Shown: piece after piece, positions 10,022 through 18,523 of the stretch
How positions within the stretch are numbered: the stretch's first letter is position 1
How the letters are laid out: every line of letters begins with the position of its first letter
NCBI RefSeq assembly: GCF_013523165.1
Contig: NZ_JAAMQI010000010.1
Location: 99,851-163,850 of the forward strand
DNA from: Pseudomonas entomophila
GTDB taxonomy: Bacteria; Pseudomonadota; Gammaproteobacteria; Pseudomonadales; Pseudomonadaceae
DNA: 64,000 nt
Reading direction: 5' to 3'
Notes under the pieces: generated by a model
Seen by the model: the letters and a program-made list of their open reading frames with translations, nothing else
What the model was told of the DNA's origin: nothing
Databases searched by the model: none
Program-made: the position numbers and the translations under genes

Positions 10022-10046
10022 CCGGCCGGCTGCCTGAGCCGGCCGG
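10022..10046. terminator. GC-rich hairpin between convergent sthA and glycerophosphodiesterase
   Basis: CCGGCCGGCT and AGCCGGCCGG pair around a GCCTG loop, in the 42 bases separating the two convergent stop codons. There is no T-tract after either arm, apart from CTTTTTTG on the left side at the end of sthA. Plausible bidirectional terminator. Confidence 0.5.
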
Positions 10047-10057
10047 GGAGAGTGGCT

Positions 10058-10780
10058 TCAGTCCTTCCCAAGGGTGGTCTTGGCCAAACCGGGAAAGTCT
10101 GTGATCAGGCTGTCCACGCCAAAGTCGGCGAGCCTGCGCATCAGCGCCGGTTCGTTGACTGTCCACACCGACACGTGCAGCCCTTGCTTCTGCGCCTTGA
10201 GCAGGCGCTCGGGCGTGCACAGCGTCCAATTCAGTGCCAGCAACGTACAGCCATAGTTGCGCGCGACCTTGAGCGGGTCGAGCCAGGCGTATTCGGCCAC
10301 CAGACCGCGTGCCAGGTCCGGCACCAGCTCCTGGGCAGCGCGCAGCACCGTGCGTGAGCTGGAGGTCACCGTGACCTTGTCCAGCAGGCCATGGCGCTCG
10401 GCCATCTCGCGGATCGCCAGGACCGTGCTGGCCGCCCGCGTGCGCGACGCGCTCTTGACCTCCAGTTGCCAATGGGTGAACGGGCACCGCTCGAACAGCT
10501 CCTCGAGCCGTGGCACAGGGCAGGGGCGAGGCCAGTGCGGGCCGCTGGCCCGGGCATCCAGGGCCATCAGTTCGTCGGCGGTGTGCTCGACCACCTTGCC
10601 ACGACGCCCGGTGGTGCGCTTGAGCGTCGTGTCGTGAATCACCATCAACTGGTTGTCGGCCGACAGGTGCAGGTCGAGTTCGCACCGGTCGATGCCGTGG
10701 GAGAGGCATTGCTGGAAGCTGCTCAGGGTGTTCTCGGGGGCTTCGCCCTTGGCGCCGCGATGGCCGTAGATCAGGGTCAC
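10058..10780 (-). CDS. Glycerophosphodiester phosphodiesterase (cytoplasmic type)
   Basis: Hydrolyses glycerophosphodiesters from phospholipid turnover to sn-glycerol 3-phosphate and an alcohol. The protein has 240 aa with no signal peptide, as in the cytosolic UgpQ-like branch. The conserved His-Arg (YGHRGAKGEAPENT), the metal-binding Glu-x-Asp (CELDLHLS) and the second His (MVIHDTTL) are all present near the N-terminus, and the TIM-barrel end shows VWTVNEP. The GTG start at 10780 is chosen because AAGGAA lies 6 bases upstream and MTLIYGHRG is the normal N-terminus of this family. Faces sthA tail to tail and lies downstream of the PilZ-like gene. Confidence 0.9.
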   Translation of the reverse strand: MTLIYGHRGAKGEAPENTLSSFQQCLSHGIDRCELDLHLSADNQLMVIHDTTLKRTTGRRGKVVEHTADELMALDARASGPHWPRPCPVPRLEELFERCPFTHWQLEVKSASRTRAASTVLAIREMAERHGLLDKVTVTSSSRTVLRAAQELVPDLARGLVAEYAWLDPLKVARNYGCTLLALNWTLCTPERLLKAQKQGLHVSVWTVNEPALMRRLADFGVDSLITDFPGLAKTTLGKD

Positions 10781-10814
10781 GTTTGTTCCTTCAGTCGAGG
10801 GGGATGGGGAGGGC

Positions 10815-11402
10815 TCAGTCGGTCTTGTCCGCGGGGCGGTCGAGCGCTTCTCGGCGTTGCTGCTGCTGGCGTTGCAGGACATGGCGCGCCAGCAGTTGGC
10901 GCTGGGCATCGCTGAGGTCGACGAACTCCACGCCGGCGTCGTACCGGCCCTGGGCGTTGGCCTGGCAATGCACCACGCGGCCCCGCAGCAGCAGGCCCAG
11001 GCCCTGTGGCATCAGGAGCATGCGCACCGCCACCCGGGCGTCGGCCTGCAGGGGCTGGGCCTGGGTGAACTCGATGCCGCCCTCGGACAGGATCACCCGC
11101 CGCGGCTCGCCCAGTTCGCCGAGCAGCGTCTGAGCCAGGACCGCGCCGAGCAGGTCGATGCGCTTGTTCTGCGCGCGCAGGAAGGCCGCCAGCGTGCGGT
11201 CCTTGTCGCTCAATTGGCGCAGCAGGTGCTGCGATTCGAATTCGGCCACGTGAAGCTCGCCCAGCAGATTGAACAGCGGCGACGCATCGCGCAACACATT
11301 CTCCGGGTCCGCCTGCGACGCGCTCAGCGGGCTGATTTGCAGTGCGACGTGGTCTTCGATGCGGTAGTATTCGCGGCGATCTGCTTCGTCTGTTGTCGTC
11401 AT
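10815..11402 (-). CDS. PilZ domain-like protein
   Basis: A 195-aa protein with the RxxxR element of PilZ c-di-GMP receptors near the N-terminus (RREYYR) and an LSEGGIEF segment resembling the second motif [DN]xSxxG, although the Asp/Asn position is occupied by Ile. A helical linker separates the two parts, and the C-terminus is Gln/Arg-rich. Ligand binding is therefore uncertain; it may be a degenerate PilZ adaptor. The ATG at 11402 (MTTTDEADRRE) is preferred to an upstream codon that would run into the lolC region. Divergent from lolC; the glycerophosphodiesterase lies 34 bases downstream on the same strand. Confidence 0.7.
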   Translation of the reverse strand: MTTTDEADRREYYRIEDHVALQISPLSASQADPENVLRDASPLFNLLGELHVAEFESQHLLRQLSDKDRTLAAFLRAQNKRIDLLGAVLAQTLLGELGEPRRVILSEGGIEFTQAQPLQADARVAVRMLLMPQGLGLLLRGRVVHCQANAQGRYDAGVEFVDLSDAQRQLLARHVLQRQQQQRREALDRPADKTD

Positions 11403-11496
11403 GGCGAACCCAAGGTGTCGGCGATGGTCCGAGTGTAAAGCTGCCTTGGGCGCCTCGCCACCAAGGACGTTCCCTTTCATCCGAACAAGCCCCCTC

Positions 11497-12747
11497 ATGT
11501 TCAGACCTCTTTTCGTATTCATCGGCACGCGCTACACCCGTGCCAAGCGGCGCAACCATTTCGTCTCGTTCATTTCCCTGACCTCGATGATCGGCCTCGC
11601 CCTCGGCGTGGTGGTGATGATCGTGGTGCTTTCGGTCATGAACGGTTTCGACCACGAGATGCGTACCCGCGTCCTGGGCATGGTGCCCCATGCCACCCTG
11701 GAGACCGGCCAGGCCATCGACGACTGGCCGGCCCTGGCCAAGCAGGTCCAGCAGAACCCGCAGGTGACGGCGGTCGCGCCGTTCACCCAGATGCAGGGGC
11801 TGCTGACCAGCGACGGCAAGGTGCAGAAGGTGCTGCTCAACGGCATCGACCCGGCCCGCGAGCGGCAGGTCTCGATCATCGACCAGTTCGTGCGCCAGGG
11901 CAGCCTGGACCAGCTGGCGCCCGGCAGCTGGGGCATCATGATCGGCGACAAGGCCGCCGCCAAGCTGGGCGTGGGCGTCGGTGACAAGCTCACCTTCGTC
12001 GCCCCGGAAGTCAGCGTGACGCCTGCAGGGATGTTCCCGCGGATGAAGCGCTTCACCGTGGTCGGCATCTTCCACGTCGGGGCCGGCGAGATCGATGGCT
12101 ACCTGGGGCTGACCAACCTGTCCGACCTGTCGCGGCTGCACCGCTGGAAGGCCGATCAGGTCCAGGGCCTGCGCCTGAAGTTCGACGACCTGTTCCAAGC
12201 GCCGCGCGTGGCCTACCAGATCGCCCAGCAGCTGGGCGAAGACCAGTACTACTCGCGCGACTGGACCCGCACCCACGGCAACCTGTACCAGGCCATCCGC
12301 ATGGAGAAGGCGATGATCGGGCTGCTGTTGCTGCTGATCGTGGCAGTGGCGGCGTTCAACATCATTTCCACCCTGGTGATGGTGGTCAACGACAAGAAGG
12401 GCGACATCGCCATCTTGCGCACCCTGGGCGCCACGCCGGCGCAGATCATGGGCATCTTCATGGTCCAGGGCACCATCATCGGCGTGCTCGGCACCTTGAT
12501 CGGCGGGGTGCTGGGCATTCTCGCCGCGCTCAACGTCAGCGCCGCCATCGCCGGCCTGGAGACGCTTATCGGCCACAAGTTCCTCAACGCCGACGTGTAC
12601 TTCATCGATTACCTGCCGTCGCAGATCCTCGCCAGCGATGTGTGGATGGTCTGCGGCGCCGCCCTGATCCTGAGTTTCTTCGCCACCCTCTACCCGGCCT
12701 GGCGCGCTTCGCGCACGCAACCGGCGGAGGCGCTACGTTATGAGTGA
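11497..12747 (+). CDS. lolC: Lipoprotein-releasing ABC transporter permease LolC/LolE-type
   Basis: One of two paralogous inner-membrane subunits of the LolCDE complex, which extracts outer-membrane lipoproteins and hands them to LolA. The protein has 416 aa. One N-terminal membrane helix follows [20 protein letters not shown], then a large periplasmic MacB_PCD-type domain (residues about 50-260) and three C-terminal FtsX helices (including [18 protein letters not shown]). The last codons overlap the lolD start by 8 bases, so the two genes are translationally coupled. The closely similar lolE lies after lolD. Confidence 0.93.
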   Translation: MFRPLFVFIGTRYTRAKRRNHFVSFISLTSMIGLALGVVVMIVVLSVMNGFDHEMRTRVLGMVPHATLETGQAIDDWPALAKQVQQNPQVTAVAPFTQMQGLLTSDGKVQKVLLNGIDPARERQVSIIDQFVRQGSLDQLAPGSWGIMIGDKAAAKLGVGVGDKLTFVAPEVSVTPAGMFPRMKRFTVVGIFHVGAGEIDGYLGLTNLSDLSRLHRWKADQVQGLRLKFDDLFQAPRVAYQIAQQLGEDQYYSRDWTRTHGNLYQAIRMEKAMIGLLLLLIVAVAAFNIISTLVMVVNDKKGDIAILRTLGATPAQIMGIFMVQGTIIGVLGTLIGGVLGILAALNVSAAIAGLETLIGHKFLNADVYFIDYLPSQILASDVWMVCGAALILSFFATLYPAWRASRTQPAEALRYE

Positions 12748-13438
12748 GTCGCGCATGAGTGATAAAGCCGTACTGAGTTGCCGCAACCTGGGCAAGTCCT
12801 ACGAGGAAGGGCCGGAGCGGGTGCAGGTGCTGTCCGGCCTGCAGCTGGAGCTCCAGCCGGGCGAGCGCGTGGCCATCGTCGGCAGTTCCGGCTCGGGCAA
12901 GAGCACCTTGCTCAACCTGCTGGGCGGTCTGGACACACCGACCGAGGGCAGCGTCTGGCTGGCCGGCGAGGAGCTGTCGGCGCTTGGTGAACGCGCCCGT
13001 GGCCTGCTGCGCAACCGCGCGCTGGGCTTTGTCTACCAGTTCCATCACCTGCTGCCGGAGTTCACCGCCCTGGAGAACGTCTGCATGCCGCTGCTGATCG
13101 GCAGCACGCCGATCCCCGAAGCCCGCGAACGGGCCCAGGCACTGCTCGAGCGCGTCGGCCTCGGCCACCGCCTGAGCCACAAGCCCGCCGAGCTGTCGGG
13201 TGGCGAGCGCCAGCGTGTGGCGATCGCCCGTGCCCTGGTCAACCGACCCGGCCTGGTGATGCTCGACGAGCCGACCGGCAACCTCGACCACCACACGGCC
13301 CAGGGCATTCAGGAACTGATGCGCGAACTGTCCGGCGCCTCGCGCACGGCGTTCCTGGTGGTCACCCACGACCTCAGCCTGGCTCGGCAGATGGACCGCG
13401 TGCTGCGCCTGGAAGATGGCCGCCTGGTGCCGATCTGA
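12740..13438 (+). CDS. lolD: Lipoprotein-releasing system ATP-binding protein LolD
   Basis: ATPase subunit that powers lipoprotein extraction by LolCE. It has Walker [14 protein letters not shown], the Q-loop region [12 protein letters not shown] typical of LolD/MacB ATPases, signature [15 protein letters not shown], Walker [13 protein letters not shown] and the H-loop VVTHDL. The ATG at 12740 has GGAGG 9 bases upstream inside lolC and gives 232 aa; an in-frame ATG at 12755 gives the 227 aa common in relatives and is also possible. Located between the two permease genes. Confidence 0.95.
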   Translation: MSESRMSDKAVLSCRNLGKSYEEGPERVQVLSGLQLELQPGERVAIVGSSGSGKSTLLNLLGGLDTPTEGSVWLAGEELSALGERARGLLRNRALGFVYQFHHLLPEFTALENVCMPLLIGSTPIPEARERAQALLERVGLGHRLSHKPAELSGGERQRVAIARALVNRPGLVMLDEPTGNLDHHTAQGIQELMRELSGASRTAFLVVTHDLSLARQMDRVLRLEDGRLVPI

Positions 13439-13510
13439 GTGGCCTCGATCTGAGTCGACCCCACGGGCCGCTGCACGGCCCGTCTACCCGTTCAACTGGT
13501 GTTCACGTAC

Positions 13511-14755
13511 ATGTTCAGACCCTTGCCCTTGTTCATCGGTGCGCGCTACACCCGTGCCAAGCGCCGCAACCATTTCATCTCGTTCATCTCCATGACCTCG
13601 ATGATCGGCCTGGCGCTGGGCGTGCTGGCCATGATCGTCGTGCTGTCGGTGATGAATGGTTTCCAGCGCGAGATGAGTTCGCGCATCCTCGGGCTGGTGC
13701 CCCATGCCAGCCTGCTGGGCGAGCGCCCGCTCGACGACTGGCACCTGGCTGTCGACACCGCCCTGAAGAACCCGGCGGTGATGGCCGCCGCGCCGCTGAC
13801 CGAGCTGGACGGGATGCTGTCGTACAAGGGCGCCATGCAGCCGATCCAGGTCAGTGGCATCGACCCGGCCGAGGAGGGCAAGGTGTCCATCGTCGGCCAG
13901 CACATCCTCAGGGGCAGCCTGCAGGACCTGCGGCCCGGTGAGTACGGTGTGGTTGTCGGCGAACTGACCGCGCGGCGCTTCGGCTTGCGCGGCGGCGACA
14001 AGCTGACCCTGATCGTGCCCGAGATCAGCAGCGCGCCGGGCGGGATCACTCCGCGCATGCAGCGCCTGACGGTGGTCGGCGTGTTCAAGGTCGGCGCCGA
14101 GCTGGACGGCTCCCAGGCCTACATCCATGTCGCCGATGCGGGCGAGATGCAGCGCTGGGCACCCGGCCAGGTGCAGGGCGTGCGCCTCAAGCTGCACGAC
14201 TTGTATGCCGCGCCTCAGGTGTCCAAGGCCCTCGCGGCGCAGCTGGGCGAGGGCTACCGGGCCGATGACTGGTCGCATACCCAAGGCAGCCTGTTCAGCG
14301 CCATGAAGATGGAAAAGACCATGATCGGCCTGTTGTTGCTGATGATCATCGCCGTGGCGGCGTTCAACATCATCGCCACGCTGGTGATGGTGGTGAACGA
14401 CAAGGGCGCCGACATCGCCATCCTGCGCACGATCGGTGCCACGCCTGCACAGATCATGGGCACCTTCATGGTCCAGGGCAGCCTGATCGGCATCGTCGGC
14501 ACGCTGATCGGCGGGGTGCTCGGGGTCATCGCCGCGCTCAACGTCAGCGCGATCGTCGGGGCACTGGAGCGGGCCACCGGGCAGCATATCTTCACTTCGG
14601 ACGTGTATTTCGTCAGCAGCCTGCCTTCCGAGCTGCAATGGGGGGATGTCGGGTTGATCTGCTTCGCCGGGTTGGTGATGAGCTTCCTGGCGACCCTGTA
14701 CCCGGCGTACCGGGCCTCGCAGGTCGAGCCGGCGTATGCGTTGCGGTATGAGTGA
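13511..14755 (+). CDS. lolE: Lipoprotein-releasing ABC transporter permease LolE/LolC-type
   Basis: Second permease of LolCDE, 414 aa, with the same architecture as LolC: one N-terminal helix, a large periplasmic domain, and three C-terminal helices ([18 protein letters not shown]). N-termini ([20 protein letters not shown]) and C-termini (LATLYPAYRASQVEPAYALRYE) are nearly identical to LolC, showing a duplication with divergence in the periplasmic domain. The ATG at 13511 is preferred by alignment with LolC; an in-frame GTG lies at 13499. Which of the two subunits is the true LolC or LolE partner was not resolved beyond gene order. Confidence 0.92.
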   Translation: MFRPLPLFIGARYTRAKRRNHFISFISMTSMIGLALGVLAMIVVLSVMNGFQREMSSRILGLVPHASLLGERPLDDWHLAVDTALKNPAVMAAAPLTELDGMLSYKGAMQPIQVSGIDPAEEGKVSIVGQHILRGSLQDLRPGEYGVVVGELTARRFGLRGGDKLTLIVPEISSAPGGITPRMQRLTVVGVFKVGAELDGSQAYIHVADAGEMQRWAPGQVQGVRLKLHDLYAAPQVSKALAAQLGEGYRADDWSHTQGSLFSAMKMEKTMIGLLLLMIIAVAAFNIIATLVMVVNDKGADIAILRTIGATPAQIMGTFMVQGSLIGIVGTLIGGVLGVIAALNVSAIVGALERATGQHIFTSDVYFVSSLPSELQWGDVGLICFAGLVMSFLATLYPAYRASQVEPAYALRYE

Positions 14756-14869
14756 GGGTGTGCAGCCGATGGCTTTCCGGTTGGGGCCGTTCCACCTGTA
14801 GGCACACGTCGGTGAGTCAGGCTATCGGGGTCCTGTAAGCGACCCCCGTACCGCGCCAGGACCCCGTCA

Positions 14870-14975
14870 TGCGCCGCCTGCATCGCGGGCAAACCCGCTC
14901 CCACAGGGCTCCGTGGGAGTCTGACTTGTCGTGGTATGGCTACGGGTGTGGCTGGCTTGCCAGCGATAGGGCCCG
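14870..14975. repeat. REP elements after lolE (in 14756-15091 intergenic region)
   Basis: Two P. putida-type REP units: one with the core CATCGCGGGCAAACCCGCTC followed by CCACAGG at 14881, and an inverted variant GTGGCTGGCTTGCCAGCGAT at 14948. The remaining sequence up to the reductase gene shows no gene; AGGAGG at 15081-15086 is the ribosome-binding site of the next gene. Confidence 0.85.
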
Positions 14976-15091
14976 ATCAGGCGCCGCCCGTATCCAGTTG
15001 AACGTTCCTTCCTCCATTGCCGTCCGTACCTGTGAAGGCCGCCATGCCCTACCGGCCGCCTTCACGACTCAACGGCAACCAGGAGGCTTCA

Positions 15092-16174
15092 ATGAAATAC
15101 CGTGCGTTCGGCAATACCGGCCTGTTCGTGTCCGAGCTCGTCATCGGCAGCGTCCCCTTTGGCGGGCGTGGTGCCTTCGAGAAGACCGGCAGTGTGGACG
15201 TCGGTCAAGCCACCCGCATGTTCGACCTGGCCTTCGAGGCGGGTGTGAACCTGGTGGACACGGCCGACCTGTACTCCCACGGCCTGGCCGAGGAAATCGT
15301 CGGCAAGGCCCTCGGCGCGCGTCGCCAGTCGATCATCCTCGCCTCCAAGGCGCGCAGCCCGATGGGTGACAACCCCAACGACAGCGGCGCCTCGCGTTAT
15401 CACCTGATCCGCGCCTGCGAAGCCAGCCTCAAGCGCCTGGGCACCGATCACATCGACCTGTACCAGCTGCACAACTGGGACGGCGTCACGCCGATCGAAG
15501 AAACCTTGGCCGCGTTGGATCACCTGGTGCAGAGCGGCAAGATCCGCTACTTCGGCACCTCCAACTACACCGCCTGGCAAATGATGAAGACCCTCGGCAG
15601 TGCGCGCCTGCACGGGTGGCAGCAACCGGTGTCGCAACAGATCTACTACACCCCCGAGGCCCGCGAGGCCGAATACGAGCTGCTGCCGATGGCCCTCGAT
15701 CAGGGCTTCGCGACACTGGTCTGGGGCCCGTTGGGTGAAGGTCTGCTGACCGGCAAGGTCCGTCGTGGGCAGAAGACCCCACCCGGCACGCGCCAGGGTA
15801 ACGACTGGCCGGAACCCTACGTGCACGACCGCGAGCGGGCCTACGACATCATCGAAACCCTGATCGAAGTCGGCAAGCGCCACGACTGCTCGCCGTCACG
15901 CGTCTGCCTGGCCTGGCTGAAGGACCGCCCCGGCATCACCAGCGTGATCACCGCCGGGCGCTCCGAAGAGCAGTTGCAGGACAACCTCAAGGCGGTCGAA
16001 CTGGTGTTGCAGCCTGAAGACCTCGAGCAGATCGAGCGCGCGACCCGTCTGGCGCCCCAGTATCCCTACTGGCACCGCATCGCCGCCAAGATGGACCGCA
16101 TCGACCCGGCCGAAGCCCCCTTCATCGAGCTGTACCGTCAGACCATGGCCGACAACACGTCCAAGAACGGCTGA
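15092..16174 (+). CDS. Aldo/keto reductase
   Basis: An NAD(P)H-dependent oxidoreductase of the AKR superfamily, 360 aa, cytoplasmic; substrate unknown. The catalytic tetrad can be placed: Asp56 and Tyr61 in NLVDTADLYSHG, Lys86 in LASKARSP, His127 in YQLHNWD. The C-terminal cofactor-binding segment ITSVITAGRSEEQLQDNL is present. AGGAGG sits 5 bases before the ATG. Stands alone between REP repeats and a convergent methyltransferase gene. Confidence 0.92.
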   Translation: MKYRAFGNTGLFVSELVIGSVPFGGRGAFEKTGSVDVGQATRMFDLAFEAGVNLVDTADLYSHGLAEEIVGKALGARRQSIILASKARSPMGDNPNDSGASRYHLIRACEASLKRLGTDHIDLYQLHNWDGVTPIEETLAALDHLVQSGKIRYFGTSNYTAWQMMKTLGSARLHGWQQPVSQQIYYTPEAREAEYELLPMALDQGFATLVWGPLGEGLLTGKVRRGQKTPPGTRQGNDWPEPYVHDRERAYDIIETLIEVGKRHDCSPSRVCLAWLKDRPGITSVITAGRSEEQLQDNLKAVELVLQPEDLEQIERATRLAPQYPYWHRIAAKMDRIDPAEAPFIELYRQTMADNTSKNG

Positions 16175-16232
16175 CGGCCCGTGCGACACAAAGGCTCGCC
16201 CCTTTGCGAGGCGAGTCTTTGGCGGTCTGGCC

Positions 16233-16991
16233 TCACACCTGGCCGATCCGCAGGTTGATCGGCCAACGGATCGACCGCTCGACCTGCGCTTGCCCCCAGC
16301 AGGTCGCCAGGTCGGCGGCGAACCGTTCGAGCAGGGCCTGTTCGCCTGCTTCCCGCGCATGGCGCACGGCCGACCAGGTCGAGACATAGCCCAGAAACGC
16401 CTCTAGATTCCAGCTCAACTCGATGCTCATCGTCGGTGCCTTGAACTCCGCGAACGGGAAATCCAGGGTGGCGTAGCCGCTGTCGACCTGCTGCCGCTCA
16501 GGCGGCCAGAAGGGACCGATCTCGTGATGGTAGAAGTGCATGAAACGTCCCTGCAGATCGTCCTCCAGACGCGGTACCCCATAGCTGATCAATGCCAGCA
16601 CGGCGCCCGGCGCGGCCCGGGTGCGCACTTGGGCGTAGAAGGCCGGCAGGTCGAACCAGTGCGCAGCCTGGGCCACGGTGATCAGCTGGGCGCCCTGGGC
16701 CGACGCTGGCAAGGCCTCGGCCGGGGCGCAGGCGTAGTGGAGGTTGCTGCGTGCCTGGGCGTGGGCGATCTGGTCCTGGCTGGGGTCGAACCCCCACACG
16801 GTGTCGAAATGATCGGCCAGCAGCGTGGTCAGCTGGCCATTGCCGCACCCCACGTCGACGGCCAACCTGTGCTCGGTGACGGTGCTGGCCAGGTAGGCGG
16901 CCAGCGCGGCGGGGTAGTCGGGCCTGAAGCTGGCGTAGGCCTGACCACCTTGGTCGAACCAGTTTCGCGAGGCGGGGGCAGGGGTGCTCAT
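16233..16991 (-). CDS. Class I SAM-dependent methyltransferase
   Basis: A 252-aa small-molecule-type methyltransferase. SAM-binding motif I VDVGCGNGQLTTLLADHF lies at residues 45-62, followed by the acidic loop WGFDPSQDQIAHA and a post-I region LITVAQAAHWFDLPAFYAQV, a pattern common in UbiE/COQ5-like and trans-aconitate methyltransferase-like proteins. The substrate cannot be read from sequence. It is monocistronic, convergent with the aldo/keto reductase and divergent from the beta-lactamase. Confidence 0.87.
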   Translation of the reverse strand: MSTPAPASRNWFDQGGQAYASFRPDYPAALAAYLASTVTEHRLAVDVGCGNGQLTTLLADHFDTVWGFDPSQDQIAHAQARSNLHYACAPAEALPASAQGAQLITVAQAAHWFDLPAFYAQVRTRAAPGAVLALISYGVPRLEDDLQGRFMHFYHHEIGPFWPPERQQVDSGYATLDFPFAEFKAPTMSIELSWNLEAFLGYVSTWSAVRHAREAGEQALLERFAADLATCWGQAQVERSIRWPINLRIGQV

Positions 16992-17135
16992 TCGGCAGGG
17001 CTCCAGTGACGGGCAGGGTGCCGCTCACTGTAGCCCCTGTGTGCCTGCTCGTCAGCCTGGAGCGCGTGGGTCGCCCTTGGCTTTTGCGCGCCAAGGCTCT
17101 AGCCTCGACGCCCCCTGACACCTTGAGGAGAGACG

Positions 17136-18008
17136 ATGCAACCTATCATCAGCCGCCGGCACCTGCTGGCCGGCGCCGTGGGTGGTGCGGCCGCCCTGAC
17201 GCTACCGGCCTGGGCCGACGACGCCGTGCGACAGCGCCTGGCGCAGCTCGAGCAGGCCCACGACCGTACCCTCGGCCTCTGGGCGCTCGATACCGGTAGC
17301 GGCCAGCGCCTGGCCTACCGTGCGGACCAGCGCTTTGCGTTCTGCAGCGCGTTCAAGGTGGTCCTCGTGGGCGCGCTCTTGCACCGCAGCGAGGCCGAAC
17401 CTGGCCTGCTGGCGCGTCACGTCCACTACGACGCCACCACCCTGGTCACCTATTCGCCGATCACCGAGCGCCACGTCGAGACGGGTCTGCGCGTCGCCGA
17501 CCTGTGCGCCGCTGCGCTGCAATACAGCGACAACACGGCCGCCAACCTGCTGTTGGCGCAGGTCGGTGGTCCGGCCGGTGTGACCGCGTTCGCCCGACGC
17601 CTGGGCGATGCCGTGTTCCGCCTGGACCGCGACGAGCCGACGCTCAACACCGCGCTGCCCGATGACCCTCGCGACACCACCACGCCCCTGGCCATGGGCA
17701 TGACGCTGCAGCGGCTGCTGCTCGGCGAGGCGCTGACCGTGGAGAACCGCCATCGATTGCAGACCTGGCTCGAAGGCAACACCACCGGAGCGAGTCGGAT
17801 CCGTGCGGGCGTGCCTGGCGACTGGCGTGTCGGCGACAAGACCGGCACGGGCGACTACGGCGTGGCCAACGACGTGGCGATCGTCTGGCCCACCGGCCGC
17901 GCACCGTGGATCGTGGTGGCGTTCACTCGCGGGCCCCAGCCCTCGTCGCCGGGCGACAGCGCACTCCTTGCCGCGGCGATGCACGAGGTGGTGAAGGCGT
18001 GGGGATGA
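17136..18008 (+). CDS. bla: Class A beta-lactamase with Tat signal
   Basis: A periplasmic serine beta-lactamase, 290 aa. All class A signatures are intact: Ser71-Ala-Phe-Lys74, Ser131-Asp-Asn133, omega-loop Glu167 in RDEPTLN, and Lys235-Thr-Gly237. The residue before the nucleophile is Cys70 (Ambler 69), but Ambler 238 is Gly, so the disulfide of class A carbapenemases is not expected. The N-terminus SRRHLLAGAVGGAAALTLPA has a twin-arginine export pattern. GAGGAG lies upstream of the ATG. No ampR-like regulator is adjacent. Spectrum and expression cannot be judged from sequence. Confidence 0.93.
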   Translation: MQPIISRRHLLAGAVGGAAALTLPAWADDAVRQRLAQLEQAHDRTLGLWALDTGSGQRLAYRADQRFAFCSAFKVVLVGALLHRSEAEPGLLARHVHYDATTLVTYSPITERHVETGLRVADLCAAALQYSDNTAANLLLAQVGGPAGVTAFARRLGDAVFRLDRDEPTLNTALPDDPRDTTTPLAMGMTLQRLLLGEALTVENRHRLQTWLEGNTTGASRIRAGVPGDWRVGDKTGTGDYGVANDVAIVWPTGRAPWIVVAFTRGPQPSSPGDSALLAAAMHEVVKAWG

Positions 18009-18523
18009 CTGACGGGGATAGGCCAGAGCAGACAACCGCAGCGTCCGGCTCATGTCCTGTGGGTGTTCGACCGCCGCCCCGGCGCCGCGCTGTCGCGCAG
18101 AGAACATGGCGATAGCTGGCAGTGCTCAGATGCTGTGTCGCTGATCGATTTCTGGGACCGCTTTGCGGTCCATCGCGGCCGGTCCGGCGCCCCGGCAGGG
18201 GCCGCTCCTACACCCGCCGCAGTGGCACAGGCAATCGCGGTCCCATGTGCGGCCCCTGTGCCGCGATTGGGCCCGCAGGGCCCACAAAATCCTGAAATTA
18301 TTCCTTTTAAAATCAACAAGATATTTTATGTTCTATGAGAGCCGGCTTGCCGGCGATAGGGCCAGAGACGACAACCGCGCCCTCGATGTCGAACACCGGT
18401 TCACGCCAACGGGACACACACCGCCCCGCATGGTCCTACCTTCAGGCGACAGTGGCCTACCCGGACGGCATTCCAACCATTCGGTGGCACAATGCCTTTG
18501 ACTCGATCGTTTTGGAGACCCCC
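18009..18523. repeat. Intergenic region with REP-like elements
   Basis: No credible gene. It contains a REP-like segment with paired CCGGTCCGGC... arms around 18168-18215 (CATCGCGGCCGG, then GGGGCCGCTCCTAC), a short AT-rich stretch (18290-18335), and the REP core AGCCGGCTTGCCGGCGATAG at 18341-18360. The promoter of the following exporter is probably close to 18490, but no clear -35/-10 pair was found. Confidence 0.65.
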
